Program-made: the position numbers and the translations under genes
Notes under the pieces: model-generated
Told to the model about the DNA's origin: nothing
Seen by the model: only the letters and a program-made list of their open reading frames with translations
Database searches by the model: none
In this document: piece by piece, positions 10,552 through 19,815 of the stretch
Layout of the letters: each line of letters starts with the position of its first letter
Numbering within the stretch: the first letter of the stretch is position 1
Assembly: GCA_017854585.1 (NCBI GenBank)
Contig: JAFMHK010000008.1
Location: 63,286 to 119,036, forward strand
Source of the DNA: Paracoccaceae bacterium
GTDB lineage: Bacteria; Pseudomonadota; Alphaproteobacteria; Rhodobacterales; Rhodobacteraceae
Direction of reading: 5' to 3'
Length of the DNA stretch: 55,751 bases

Positions 10552-11192
10552 TGTGTCTTATCCTCGAATGGGCAGAGATCACGGATCAGGCAGGCCCCGC
10601 ATTTGGGTTTGCGCGCCACGCAGATATACCGGCCATGCAAGATCAGCCAATGATGCGCGTGCAGTTGGAACTCGGCGGGAATGTTGTCTTCCAGTGCACG
10701 TTCAACCACATCGACATTGCGGCCCGGAGCAATGCCAGTGCGATTGCCGACGCGGAAAATATGCGTGTCCACCGCCTGTGCCGGTTGATGCCACCACATG
10801 TTCAGCACCACGTTGGCGGTCTTTCGCCCGACCCCGGGTAATGATTGCAGCGCCGCGCGCGACGACGGGACAACGCCGCCATACTCATCGACCAGAATAC
10901 GGCTTAGCTTGATGACATTCTTGGCCTTGTTGCGGAAAAGCCCGATCGTCTTGATATGCGCGATCAGGCCGTCCTCGCCCAGATCCAGCATCTTCTGTGG
11001 CGTATCGGCGATCTCGAACAACTTGGCGGTGGCCTTGTTGACGCCGGCATCGGTGGCCTGCGCACTGAGTGCCACGGCCACAACCAGCGTGAAGGCATTG
11101 GTGTGGTGCAACTCGCCCTTGGGCTCCGGTTCCGAGGCCTGAAAGCGAGAAAATATCTCGTGGATCTTATGATACGATAGCTGCTTGGCCAT
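10548..11192 (-). CDS. nth: Endonuclease III (DNA glycosylase/AP lyase)
   Basis: A 214-residue base-excision repair enzyme for oxidised pyrimidines. The helix-hairpin-helix segment LPGVGRKTANVV contains the catalytic lysine (Lys124), and the catalytic aspartate is Asp142 in AVDTHIFRV. Four cysteines with the family spacing C-x6-C-x2-C-x5-C (191, 198, 201, 207) bind the 4Fe-4S cluster. I placed the start at the ATG giving MAKQLSYHKI; the frame is open further upstream but that part is unlike the family. It is the first gene of a two-gene operon with the adenosine kinase. Confidence 0.96.
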   Translation of the reverse strand: MAKQLSYHKIHEIFSRFQASEPEPKGELHHTNAFTLVVAVALSAQATDAGVNKATAKLFEIADTPQKMLDLGEDGLIAHIKTIGLFRNKAKNVIKLSRILVDEYGGVVPSSRAALQSLPGVGRKTANVVLNMWWHQPAQAVDTHIFRVGNRTGIAPGRNVDVVERALEDNIPAEFQLHAHHWLILHGRYICVARKPKCGACLIRDLCPFEDKTQ

Positions 11193-11370
11193 TGGCGGGG
11201 TATGCCTTGGAGGGCACAGTCGGGCAAGATGGAAATTGTGCCGAAGGTCCCGCCGGTCCAAGCGGCTTTGCGGCGGCTGCCGGACATCAGGGGCGCTGTT
11301 TCCGCAGGTTTCGGGTCGAATGGGCGGCTGCCGGCGCGTAGCTTGGCACCAAGACAGAAGGAGACACCCC

Positions 11371-12234
11371 ATGGCAGCCCTGCCCCACGACACGCCCGAA
11401 ACCACATACCACTTCAACGTTGTGCGCCGCGCGCTGGATGTCATCGATGCAGAACCGGGGCTTAGCCTTGACGCGCTGGCCGGGCATCTGGGCATGAGCC
11501 CGGCCCACCTGCAGCGCGTCTTTTCGCGGTGGGCGGGCGTCAGCCCCAAGCGCTATCAGCAATATCTTGCTTTGGATCATGCCCGGATGTTGCTGCGCGA
11601 CAGGTTCACGACGCTGGCAACCGCCGATGCAGTCGGATTATCTGGGTCTGGCCGTCTGCACGATCTGTTCCTGACATGGGAGGCAATGAGCCCCGGTGAT
11701 TATGCACGGGGCGGCAGCGGCCTGATGATCCGTTGGGGATGGTTCGACAGCCCGTTTGGTCCTGCGCTTGTGATGGGCACAGAGTTGGGGATTTGCGGGA
11801 TTGGCTTTGCCTCCGAAACCGGCACCGACTCCACCATGGCCGATCTGCGCTGCCGGTGGCCAAAGGCGACATTCACCGAAGACCCCGCGATGTTGGCGCC
11901 ATGGGTCGAGGCAGCATTTCACGGCACCGGGCGCACGACACTGCATCTGATCGGTGCCCCCTTTCAGATCAAGGTCTGGGAGGCCCTGCTGCGCATCCCC
12001 ACAGGGCACGTGACCACCTATTCCGAAATCGCGGACGCAATCGGGCACCCCAAGGCATCGCGCGCAGTGGGAAGTGCGGTCGGACGCAATCCCATCAGTT
12101 GGCTGATCCCCTGCCACCGCGCACTGCGAAAATCTGGCGGGCTTGGCGGGTATCACTGGGGATTGCCGGTGAAACGCGCCATGTTGGCCTGGGAGACCGC
12201 CGAAACTGCGGAAATCGCAGGCCAGAATGCCTGA
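11371..12234 (+). CDS. AraC-type helix-turn-helix / methylated-DNA-cysteine methyltransferase fusion
   Basis: This 287-residue protein joins an AraC-type DNA-binding region (about residues 12-115) to an O6-alkylguanine-DNA alkyltransferase domain (about 120-275) with the active-site motif IPCHR (Cys248). It resembles E. coli Ada without the N-terminal zinc domain that senses methylphosphotriesters. The alkyltransferase should work as a suicide repair enzyme; whether the HTH part still regulates genes, and by what signal, cannot be told from sequence. The ATG at 11371 has the ribosome site AGAAGGAG. The gene is divergent from nth, another repair gene. Confidence 0.93.
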   Translation: MAALPHDTPETTYHFNVVRRALDVIDAEPGLSLDALAGHLGMSPAHLQRVFSRWAGVSPKRYQQYLALDHARMLLRDRFTTLATADAVGLSGSGRLHDLFLTWEAMSPGDYARGGSGLMIRWGWFDSPFGPALVMGTELGICGIGFASETGTDSTMADLRCRWPKATFTEDPAMLAPWVEAAFHGTGRTTLHLIGAPFQIKVWEALLRIPTGHVTTYSEIADAIGHPKASRAVGSAVGRNPISWLIPCHRALRKSGGLGGYHWGLPVKRAMLAWETAETAEIAGQNA

Positions 12235-12371
12235 TCCTACACGATTTCGTCACCGGCAGGTTCTTGCCTGAACGGTTTTTCCCCCTGCGCAGCCTTGTAT
12301 GCGGTGCTATACCTCACCACGGAACCGTCCGGGCCAAACCGGGCGAAAGGCCGAATTGAAGGGCAGCATAC

Positions 12372-13031
12372 ATGACTATTCGTACCAAGATCATCGCCGT
12401 CACCGTGATTTCCACGCTTGGTTTGACCGGATGCGTCACCAACACAGTGAACACTGATCCAAACGCAAACCGCACCCGCGATGGCGCCATCATCGGTGGC
12501 ATCCTTGGCGGTTTTCTGGGCGCGTCCACAAATGACAGCAACCCCGGCACCGGTCTTTTGGTCGGGGCAACCGCTGGCGCTTTGGCAGGTGGGGCCATCG
12601 GTCAGGCGTTGGACCGTCAGGCGCGCGACTTGCGCGGCACCCTGTCTGACGACCGGATCAGCATCACCAACACCGGTAACGAGTTGGTCGTGACGATGCC
12701 CGAGGGTATCTTGTTCGATGTCGACAGCGCGTCGATCCGGGCACAACTGCAATCAGACATCCGTGCACTGGCCCGGAACCTTCAGCAGTATCCAAACACC
12801 ACCGTCGAGGTGATTGGCCATACCGACAACACAGGGTCCGCCGGTTACAACCAAGATCTGTCCTCGCGGCGCGCCAGTGCCGTGGCGGGCGTCTTGCTGG
12901 AACAGGGGGTCGCCCCGTCCCGCGTGCGCAGCTTTGGCCGAGGCGAGAATGAGCCGGTTGCAAGTAACCTCACACCCCAAGGCCGTCAGCAAAACCGCCG
13001 GGTTGAAATCATCATTCGCCCGGTTCGCTAG
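12372..13031 (+). CDS. OmpA-family outer membrane lipoprotein (YiaD-like)
   Basis: The 219-residue protein has a lipoprotein signal ending in LTGC (Cys21). A glycine-zipper segment rich in GGxxGG/GAxxG follows (about residues 38-82). The C-terminal OmpA/peptidoglycan-binding domain begins near residue 105, with IGHTDNTGS and the final NRRVEIII motif. It should be anchored in the outer membrane and bind peptidoglycan. It stands alone, after the alkyltransferase gene and before a regulator on the same strand; no operon partner is evident. Confidence 0.92.
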   Translation: MTIRTKIIAVTVISTLGLTGCVTNTVNTDPNANRTRDGAIIGGILGGFLGASTNDSNPGTGLLVGATAGALAGGAIGQALDRQARDLRGTLSDDRISITNTGNELVVTMPEGILFDVDSASIRAQLQSDIRALARNLQQYPNTTVEVIGHTDNTGSAGYNQDLSSRRASAVAGVLLEQGVAPSRVRSFGRGENEPVASNLTPQGRQQNRRVEIIIRPVR

Positions 13032-13104
13032 GCGCCTCCATCACATCGCTGGACAGCCTCCCCCTTGCGGTCATATCATTTGACCAATCCGGGGGAGGCT
13101 GGGT

Positions 13105-13872
13105 ATGCCATTTCAACGTATCGAAGCTGAAAAGTTGTCGCACTCGGTGGTGCGCCAGATCGAGCAACTGATTCTGCGCGGCATCTTGCGCCCCGGTGAA
13201 CGGCTGCCATCCGAACGTGAACTGTCAGAACGGCTTGGCGTGTCGCGCCCGTCTTTGCGCGAAGCCATTGCCGAGTTGCAGGTGCGCGGCCTTTTGGCGA
13301 CACGTGCGGGCGCAGGCGTTTATGTCGCCGACGTGCTGGGAAGCGCCTTTTCAGATGCGCTGATAAAACTGTTCGCAGCCCATGAAGAAGCTGTCTTTGA
13401 CTATCTTGCGTTCCGCAAGGACATGGAAAGCATCGCCGCAGAGCGCGCGGCTACCCTTGGGTCAGATACGGACCTGAAGGTGATCAACACCGTTTTCACC
13501 AAGATGGAGGCGGCCCATTCCAAGCGAAATCCCTCGGACGAGGCGGAGCTGGACGCCGAATTTCATCTTGCCATCATTGAGGCGAGCCACAACGTCATCA
13601 TGCTGCACATGATGCGGTCGATGTTCGATCTGCTGCGTGAGGGGGTCTTCTTCAACCGGCAGATGATGTTCAAGCAACGCACCACCCGCGACCTGTTGTT
13701 GGAACATCACCGCGCCATCAACGACGCCATTCAGGCGCGCGACCCCCTCGGCGCGCGCGCGGCAGTCACCGAGCACCTGAGCTATGTGGAGGCCGCGTTG
13801 GAGGTTCAGAAGAAAGCCGAACGAAACGAGCATATAGCCCGCTTGCGTTTCGAACACGAACGGGAACGTTAG
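13105..13872 (+). CDS. FadR-type (GntR family) transcriptional regulator
   Basis: A 255-residue regulator with an N-terminal winged helix (about residues 10-75; GERLPSERELSERLGVSRPSLREAI is the classic GntR signature) and a C-terminal FCD ligand-binding domain (about 95-235) with metal-binding-type histidines in the region of EFHLAI and EHHRAI. This subfamily often senses organic acids (lactate, glycolate, sugar acids). A ribosome site GGGGGAGG precedes the ATG. It overlaps the convergent transporter gene by 4 bases. Neighbouring sugar-acid or aromatic-acid genes are plausible targets, but no operator was identified. Confidence 0.92.
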   Translation: MPFQRIEAEKLSHSVVRQIEQLILRGILRPGERLPSERELSERLGVSRPSLREAIAELQVRGLLATRAGAGVYVADVLGSAFSDALIKLFAAHEEAVFDYLAFRKDMESIAAERAATLGSDTDLKVINTVFTKMEAAHSKRNPSDEAELDAEFHLAIIEASHNVIMLHMMRSMFDLLREGVFFNRQMMFKQRTTRDLLLEHHRAINDAIQARDPLGARAAVTEHLSYVEAALEVQKKAERNEHIARLRFEHERER

Positions 13873-15056
13873 ACGACCACCCGTTTGGCGCGGATGGCGG
13901 ATGTCAGGAAAAGCGCGGCTGCGGCAAGCAATATCGCGGCAAAAATCGCGAACGTCCCTGCAAGGCTGCCTTGCGCGGTCATGGCCCCACCCAAAAGCGG
14001 CGACGCGAATTGACCGGCAAAGAACGCCGTGGTCACCAGACCTGCGGCGCGACCGCGCGCGGGCCCGGGGATGCGAGACATCAGGAACGACATGATGTTC
14101 GGCATCGTCGGCCCCAGTCCGGCACCCGATAGAACCGTTCCCAGCAGGACCGCACCATAACCGTCGGCCATCGCGATGGTCAGATACCCCATGGCCATCA
14201 GCATGAAACATACGGCAAAGACAGCCTGCGGCGACAAGTGGCTTCGCATCCGCCCGAAAAGCAGCGCACCGGGCGTCGCGGCAAGCGTCATGACCGCCAC
14301 GGCAAGACCAACCGCCGAGGGCGAGGTTGTTCCCATCTCTTCCAATCGGAAAGGCAGTTTGGTTGGGATGAGGTAAAAGACAGCCATCACGAAGAAGGCC
14401 AACGCACCCGTCATCGCCATATGCGCCCACGGGAAAACCGCCGCTGCGGACTGGCCCGCGCGCGCCCTTGGCTGCGCATCAAGGTCACGAAACGTCACGA
14501 TGGCCAAAAGCGCGACGGGCAAGGCGATGAGGTAAACCAGAAAAGGCCCGCGCCAGCTGATCTCGGCCAAAGCGCCGCCAGCCATGATGAAGAGGATGCC
14601 GCCACCGGACATGGCGGCAGATTGCCACCCCATGAACCTGTCGCGCGCCGCCCCGTCAAAAAGTTGGCCCGCCAGCATTGTCGCCACGGTCATGGTCGCG
14701 GCCACACCCAAACCAAGGCCCACACGACTGAGCAAGATGCCCGTCATGCCATCCATCAACGCCGCAGACGCGCCAGCCAGCGCATAAACCACCAATCCCG
14801 AGACTAATACGCGTTTCCAATTGATCCGTTCCAACACCAGACCGATCAAGGCCGCACTTAGCACAATGGACAGCGATGGCAGGCTCAGCACCAGACCAGC
14901 CAGCGTTTCGACCCTCGGCGTATCGGAAAAGGCGCGCGCCAATCCGGGCAGCGACGGCGAAATGGTAGCGTTCGCCATGACCGTCAGGCTGGAAATGACG
15001 AGGATCAGGGCGGTTACACGGGCAGAGGGCGGCGAATGCGTCATCGTGAATGACAT
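13869..15056 (-). CDS. MFS transporter
   Basis: This 395-residue major facilitator has about 12 hydrophobic segments and the loop between helices 2 and 3 typical of drug/H+ antiporter-like MFS proteins (LVLERINWKRVLV). The best general label is an efflux or uptake permease of the CynX/NimT or multidrug type; the substrate is unknown. It is convergent with the FadR-type regulator and divergent from nothing obvious: the next gene upstream on the same strand is the enolase-superfamily enzyme, ending 61 bases away, so it may be the last gene of an operon with the dehydratase and dehydrogenase. Confidence 0.88.
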   Translation of the reverse strand: MSFTMTHSPPSARVTALILVISSLTVMANATISPSLPGLARAFSDTPRVETLAGLVLSLPSLSIVLSAALIGLVLERINWKRVLVSGLVVYALAGASAALMDGMTGILLSRVGLGLGVAATMTVATMLAGQLFDGAARDRFMGWQSAAMSGGGILFIMAGGALAEISWRGPFLVYLIALPVALLAIVTFRDLDAQPRARAGQSAAAVFPWAHMAMTGALAFFVMAVFYLIPTKLPFRLEEMGTTSPSAVGLAVAVMTLAATPGALLFGRMRSHLSPQAVFAVCFMLMAMGYLTIAMADGYGAVLLGTVLSGAGLGPTMPNIMSFLMSRIPGPARGRAAGLVTTAFFAGQFASPLLGGAMTAQGSLAGTFAIFAAILLAAAALFLTSAIRAKRVVV

Positions 15057-15117
15057 ACGCCGTTACACGCGACCGTCCATCGCGAAGGTCCCACCGAGAT
15101 GGATACGCAGACAGCGT

Positions 15118-16341
15118 TCAGTCTGCTGCCCCGCCGCCAAATGCATTCCCGTTCTGCCAATCACAGGGGGCCTCTTGCGCCTCAAGATGCAGCCGATCGG
15201 ACATGACGGGATGTGCAAGCGCCACCGCATCGTTCAAGGTGATCCCAAGTCCGGGTTCTTCCGGTGCCATGACAAACCCATTCTCGACCCGCGGGCGCCC
15301 CGAGACGAGCGCATCGTGGAACGGCGTCTCGATTGCCTCAACCATCAGCAGGTTCGGGATCGAAACGCCGAAATGTACGTTGGCCGCCCATTCCACGGGC
15401 CCCGCGTAAAGATGCGGGGCCATGTGGGCGTTATAGACCTCGGCCATCGCGGCGATTTTCTTGGCCTCCCAAATGCCGCCCACGCGCCCCAGCGCCGGCT
15501 GCAAGATACGGGCGCCACCACCACGCAGCACAGGCGCAAATTCCGCCTTCGTGGTCAGGCGTTCGCCAACGGCAACTGGCAGGCCGGTGCCCGAAGCGAC
15601 CTCGGCCAGAGCTGCGGCATTGTCAGGGGGCACGGGTTCTTCATACCAAAGCGGATCATAGGGCGCGATCGCGCGGCCCAACCGGATGGCACCGGGGGTC
15701 GAAAACTGCCCGTGCGTGCCGAAAAGCAGATCGGCCTTGTCGCCGACGGCTGTCCGGATCGCGGCGCAAAACGCAACCGATCGGCTGATGTCAGACATGG
15801 CCGGCATATGACCCGAGCGGATCGTATAAGGACCTGCGGGGTCGAATTTTACCGCCGTCCAGCCTTCTGCAACGCGATTTGCCGCCGCCTCGGCCGCCAT
15901 ATCGGCGTCGACCCAGAACCTTGCCGCGTCGTGGTGCGGTTCCGGATAAAGATAGGTATAGGCGCGAATTCGGTTGTTCATCCTGCCACCAAGAAGGGCC
16001 CAGACAGGGCGGTTGCGCGCCTTGCCCAGAATATCCCAGCAGGCCATTTCCAGCCCGGAAAACGCGCCGATAACTGTCGGATCGGGCCGTTGGGTGAACC
16101 CACTGGAATAGGTGCGGCGGAACATCAGTTCGATATTTTCCGGGCTTTCCCCTTCCATATGCCGGCCGAAAACGTCCGCGATGACGGCTTGCATGGCCTT
16201 GTGGCCGACAGCCGCGGCATAGACCTCACCAAGTCCTGTAATGCCACAGGCCGTGGTCAGACGGACGATCAACCAGTAGCGCCCGCCCCAACCGGGGGGT
16301 GGCGGTGCGACGGCAAAGATTTCAAGACCAGCGAGCTTCAT
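15118..16341 (-). CDS. Enolase-superfamily (mandelate racemase/muconate lactonizing) enzyme, divergent metal site
   Basis: The 407-residue protein aligns with sugar-acid dehydratases of the mandelate racemase family: an N-terminal capping domain, then a barrel with KFDPAG, WYEEP (second metal-ligand region), GER (third, Glu260) and APH (His310). The first metal ligand, normally Asp in a D-x-H-G motif as in D-galactonate dehydratase, is Gly208 here (FGTHGQ), while His210 is kept. So the general fold is clear but the reaction is not. The ATG overlaps the stop codon of the upstream dehydrogenase (TGATG), implying coupled translation; a TTG one codon earlier is possible. Probably acts on a sugar or other hydroxy acid. 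Confidence 0.85.
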   Translation of the reverse strand: MKLAGLEIFAVAPPPPGWGGRYWLIVRLTTACGITGLGEVYAAAVGHKAMQAVIADVFGRHMEGESPENIELMFRRTYSSGFTQRPDPTVIGAFSGLEMACWDILGKARNRPVWALLGGRMNNRIRAYTYLYPEPHHDAARFWVDADMAAEAAANRVAEGWTAVKFDPAGPYTIRSGHMPAMSDISRSVAFCAAIRTAVGDKADLLFGTHGQFSTPGAIRLGRAIAPYDPLWYEEPVPPDNAAALAEVASGTGLPVAVGERLTTKAEFAPVLRGGGARILQPALGRVGGIWEAKKIAAMAEVYNAHMAPHLYAGPVEWAANVHFGVSIPNLLMVEAIETPFHDALVSGRPRVENGFVMAPEEPGLGITLNDAVALAHPVMSDRLHLEAQEAPCDWQNGNAFGGGAAD

Positions 16342-17423
16342 CAAAAAACAATCACGTTGCGGCGGGCCTTGCCTGCCTTGGTGTCGACAATAGCCTCGTT
16401 GATCTGGTCAAAGGCCCAGCGCGCTGAAATGAGTTCATCCAATTTCAGACGGCCCTGACGGTAAAGGTCGACCATCCACGGAATATCGCGGCTCAGCACG
16501 ATCTCTCCCATCAGCGAACCGCGCAGGCCCTGCCCCGTGGCAGCCACGATGACGGGTTCATATTGGCTGGTCTGGCCCGAATGCGGCATGCCCACGGCAT
16601 AGACCGTGCCACCCGTCGCCAACAGGCGGGGCGCAATATCATAGGCGGGAATGGCACCCACCGTGACGAACACATGGTCCGCCCCGCGCCCGCCGGTCAG
16701 GGCCTGCACCTCTTTCCAAGGTTTTGGCGTGCTGGCCACGATACCGTCGGTGGCGCCGAAGGCCTTGGCATCGTCCAGCTTGGACGGCTCCATATCCACC
16801 GCGATAATGCGCGCGGCGCCTGCAATGCGGGCACCCTGAATGGCATTCAGGCCCACACCGCCCGCGCCGATGACCACGACGTTCTGGCCGGGCCGCACCC
16901 GCGCCGTGTTGACCACAGCGCCGACACCCGTCGGCACACCGCACGCCATCAGGCAAGCGACGTCCGCGGGCATGTCTTCACCCACCAGCGCCAACTGACT
17001 TTGATCGATCACAACCTTCTCGGCAAAGGCGCCGCAATTCATCGCCTTCGTTACCTCGGTTCCGTCTTTAAGCGACAAAGCGGGTTCCGCCGGTTCGTTC
17101 CCGTTGCAATAGACGGGCGCGCCAGAGGCGCAACTGGCGCAATGACCACACGAGCGGATCAGCGTCACCAGAACACGCTGGCCCATTTGGTAAGCACGTA
17201 CACCCGGCCCCATGGCCGTGATGCGGCCTGCAGCCTCGTGGCCGTAGACGGCTGGAAGAGCTCCGCCCCACGCCCCTTCCATGTACGAGATGTCGGAATG
17301 GCAAATGGCGACGGCCTCGAGCGTCACCTCGACCTCGCCAACGCCGGGCGCGCGCAGGGTGATATCTTCGATCTGCAGAGGTTGGCCAAAGCCATGGCAT
17401 ACTGCCGCACGAATTGTCGTCAT
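16341..17423 (-). CDS. Zinc-dependent alcohol dehydrogenase (MDR family)
   Basis: A 360-residue medium-chain dehydrogenase. Catalytic zinc ligands are seen in ICHSD and GHEAAG. A structural-zinc lobe (CGHCASC followed by a fourth cysteine in VYCNG) is present, as is the nucleotide-binding motif VIGAGGVGLNAIQGA. Its length and glycine pattern fit the class III/aryl-alcohol dehydrogenase-like branch. The gene is directly upstream of, and overlaps, the enolase-superfamily gene, so the two probably act in one pathway, for instance oxidising an alcohol or aldehyde linked to the acid handled by the partner (inference). Substrate unknown. Confidence 0.92.
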   Translation of the reverse strand: MTTIRAAVCHGFGQPLQIEDITLRAPGVGEVEVTLEAVAICHSDISYMEGAWGGALPAVYGHEAAGRITAMGPGVRAYQMGQRVLVTLIRSCGHCASCASGAPVYCNGNEPAEPALSLKDGTEVTKAMNCGAFAEKVVIDQSQLALVGEDMPADVACLMACGVPTGVGAVVNTARVRPGQNVVVIGAGGVGLNAIQGARIAGAARIIAVDMEPSKLDDAKAFGATDGIVASTPKPWKEVQALTGGRGADHVFVTVGAIPAYDIAPRLLATGGTVYAVGMPHSGQTSQYEPVIVAATGQGLRGSLMGEIVLSRDIPWMVDLYRQGRLKLDELISARWAFDQINEAIVDTKAGKARRNVIVF

Positions 17424-17628
17424 GGAATCTGTTCCCGCTATTCACATCCTTCAGCGTTGCGCGGCCCACCTTGGCGTGCAAGCACATTCGCGGCATCAAT
17501 ATCGCAAATCGCGGCGGATATGGGGCTGGTCACCCGTTTGGCAGCAAAGCAGCCTCTGGCCAAAGTTTTTGCGCGACGATGATGGGTGTGCCATTGCAGG
17601 CCAACGTCGATTACGGAACAACCGCACA

Positions 17629-18420
17629 ATGGATATGATTGATCTGGGTTATCTGCGCCTGAGGGTGCTGCAAGAGGGACCGACGGATGGACCGGCGGTC
17701 GTGTTTGCCAATTCGCTTGGCACGGACCTGCGGCTTTGGGATGACGTCGTGGCAAGCTTGCCGCCCGGACTGCGTCTGATCCGGTATGACATGCGAGGGC
17801 ACGGTGGATCGGATGTCCCCCGCGATCCCTATACGATGGGTGCCCTGATACGCGATACCGAACGCCTGCTGGACGTGCTTGCCGTCCGCGACTGTGTCTT
17901 TGTCGGCTTGTCCATCGGTGGCATGGTGGCGCAGGGATTGGCGGCAAAACGGCTGGATCTGATCCGCGCGATGGTGTTGTCGAACACCGCCCCCAAGATC
18001 GGAACCCGACAGATGTGGGAAGACAGGATTGCCGCCTTGCGTGCCGGTGGCCTGCCCGCGATGTCCGGTGGAATCATGCAACGCTGGTTTTCGCAAGAGT
18101 TTCGCGAAGGGCCTGAACTGCCTTTTTGGCAGGCCATGGTCGAGGCAACACCGGAAGATGGTTATGCCGGATGCTGCGCGGCCATTGCGGGCACCGATTT
18201 CTACACGACAACGGCCGCACTTCGCCTGCCTGCGATGGTGATCGCGGGGGACAAGGACGGCGCGACACCGCCTGATCTGGTTCGCGAACTGGCAGACCTG
18301 ATCCCCGGCGCGAAATTCGAGCTGATGCGTGGTGTCGGCCATTTGCCCTGCGCAGAACGACCTGCGGCCTACGCCACCCTATTGACCGGGTTCCTTAACG
18401 ATATCGGACACATTCCATGA
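17629..18420 (+). CDS. pcaD: 3-oxoadipate enol-lactonase
   Basis: A 263-residue alpha/beta hydrolase matching PcaD, which opens the enol-lactone ring in the protocatechuate branch of the beta-ketoadipate pathway. It shows YDMRGHGGSD, the nucleophile elbow GLSIGGMVAQ with the serine, and the late histidine in GVGHLPC. The chosen ATG (MDMIDLGYLRLRV) fits the family; an ATG two codons later is an alternative. Its stop overlaps the pcaB start (ATGA), and the gene is divergent from the alcohol dehydrogenase across about 205 bases. The dioxygenase (pcaGH) and decarboxylase (pcaC) genes are not in this window. Confidence 0.92.
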   Translation: MDMIDLGYLRLRVLQEGPTDGPAVVFANSLGTDLRLWDDVVASLPPGLRLIRYDMRGHGGSDVPRDPYTMGALIRDTERLLDVLAVRDCVFVGLSIGGMVAQGLAAKRLDLIRAMVLSNTAPKIGTRQMWEDRIAALRAGGLPAMSGGIMQRWFSQEFREGPELPFWQAMVEATPEDGYAGCCAAIAGTDFYTTTAALRLPAMVIAGDKDGATPPDLVRELADLIPGAKFELMRGVGHLPCAERPAAYATLLTGFLNDIGHIP

Positions 18421-19748
18421 GCGTCAGCCCATTTGACAGCCCGCTTTACCGTGACCTGTTTACCGATGTGGAGGTCGGGCAACTATTCACAGACACCGCC
18501 GACGTCCGGGCGCTGATGCTGGTTCTTGGCGCACTTGCCAAGGTGCAGGGGGAGCAAGGAGTGATCCCGGAGGTTTCGGGCGCGTTCTTGCATCGCGCCA
18601 TGATGGAATTGCAGGTCGATCCCGGCGGGCTTACCGAGGCTACGGGCCAGAACGGGGTGACGATACCCGGGCTGGTCACCGCATTGCGCAAATTGCTGGA
18701 TGCCCCCGAACACGCCGCATATCTGCATTGGGGTGCGACCAGTCAGGATATACAGGATACGGCGTTGATCTTGCGTCTGCGGCAGGCATTGACCCTGATC
18801 GCGACGCGGCTGGAACGGGCATTGACGCACTTGGCGCACCTTGCAGACACCCATGCAGCGACGGCGCAGGCGGCGCGCACCTATGGCCAAGTGGCCACGC
18901 CGTCCAGTTTCGGGGCTCAGGTTGCAAGCTGGGGGTGGCCGTTTTTGGCGCATCGTGACCGACTGACAGCCCTCAGGGAGCGTTTGCTGGTCGTATCGTT
19001 GTCGGGCGCTGCCGGCACCGCGTCGGCGCTTGGGCCGATGGCGGCACAGACACGGACGGATCTGGCAAGCGCGCTTGGGCTGGCGGACCCCGGGCATGGC
19101 TGGCACAGCACCCGCGACAATTTTGCAGAGCTTGCCGGTTGGCTGACCATGCTTACCGCCAGCAGCGGCAAGATGGGCGAAGACCTGCTGCATTTGTGCA
19201 GTTCAGAGGTGGCCGAGATCGCTTTGCCGGGCGCGGGGGGATCATCAACCATGCCGCAGAAACAAAACCCGGTGCTGCCGTCCGTCATGGTCGCATTGGC
19301 GCGTCACGCCATCGCCTTGAACGGCGCGGTCCAGGGCGCAGCCCTTCATCGGGGGGCGCGTGATGGCGCGGCATGGTTCACAGAGTGGCTGAGCCTGCCG
19401 CAGTTGGTGATGGCAGCGGCGCGATCGACGACGCTGGTTGCACAGCTTGCCGAGAAAATGGTTGTGCGACCCGACCGCATGGCCGCGAACCTGAACGATC
19501 CACTTGGTCTGATCCATGCAGAAACGCTGAGCTTTGCCTTGGCGCGCACAATGACGCGACCAAAGGCGCAGGGCGAGATCAAGGCGATGTGCGCCACGGC
19601 CCAAGCAACCGGGACGCCTTTGCCCGATTTGTTGAAGCGGCGATACCCCGATCTGGAAACGCCACCCTTGAGCGGGCGCGGCAGTCTGGGTGCAGCCCCG
19701 GCCGAAGCGCAGGATTTTGCTGCCACTGTCCGTGTCGGGCTGACCTGA
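18417..19748 (+). CDS. pcaB: 3-carboxy-cis,cis-muconate cycloisomerase
   Basis: A 443-residue member of the fumarase/aspartase superfamily with its signature GGSSTMPQKQNPV; HWGATSQDIQDTA is typical of the PcaB/adenylosuccinate lyase branch. In the protocatechuate pathway it makes 4-carboxymuconolactone. It is coupled to pcaD by a 4-base ATGA overlap, which supports the pca assignment over adenylosuccinate lyase. An MFS gene follows about 70 bases downstream on the same strand and could be its transporter. Confidence 0.92.
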   Translation: MSVSPFDSPLYRDLFTDVEVGQLFTDTADVRALMLVLGALAKVQGEQGVIPEVSGAFLHRAMMELQVDPGGLTEATGQNGVTIPGLVTALRKLLDAPEHAAYLHWGATSQDIQDTALILRLRQALTLIATRLERALTHLAHLADTHAATAQAARTYGQVATPSSFGAQVASWGWPFLAHRDRLTALRERLLVVSLSGAAGTASALGPMAAQTRTDLASALGLADPGHGWHSTRDNFAELAGWLTMLTASSGKMGEDLLHLCSSEVAEIALPGAGGSSTMPQKQNPVLPSVMVALARHAIALNGAVQGAALHRGARDGAAWFTEWLSLPQLVMAAARSTTLVAQLAEKMVVRPDRMAANLNDPLGLIHAETLSFALARTMTRPKAQGEIKAMCATAQATGTPLPDLLKRRYPDLETPPLSGRGSLGAAPAEAQDFAATVRVGLT

Positions 19749-19815
19749 TTGCTGATGGACTTTCCAAGGCTGTAAACCTACGTTGACAGTGTTGTCATAC
19801 GACCGCGGAGGCGGA

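Noticed and set aside
14821..16458. Long plus-strand open frame (545 codons)
   Set aside because: It lies opposite the MFS and enolase-superfamily genes, has Arg/Pro/His-rich composition and no recognisable domain; it is a GC-rich shadow.
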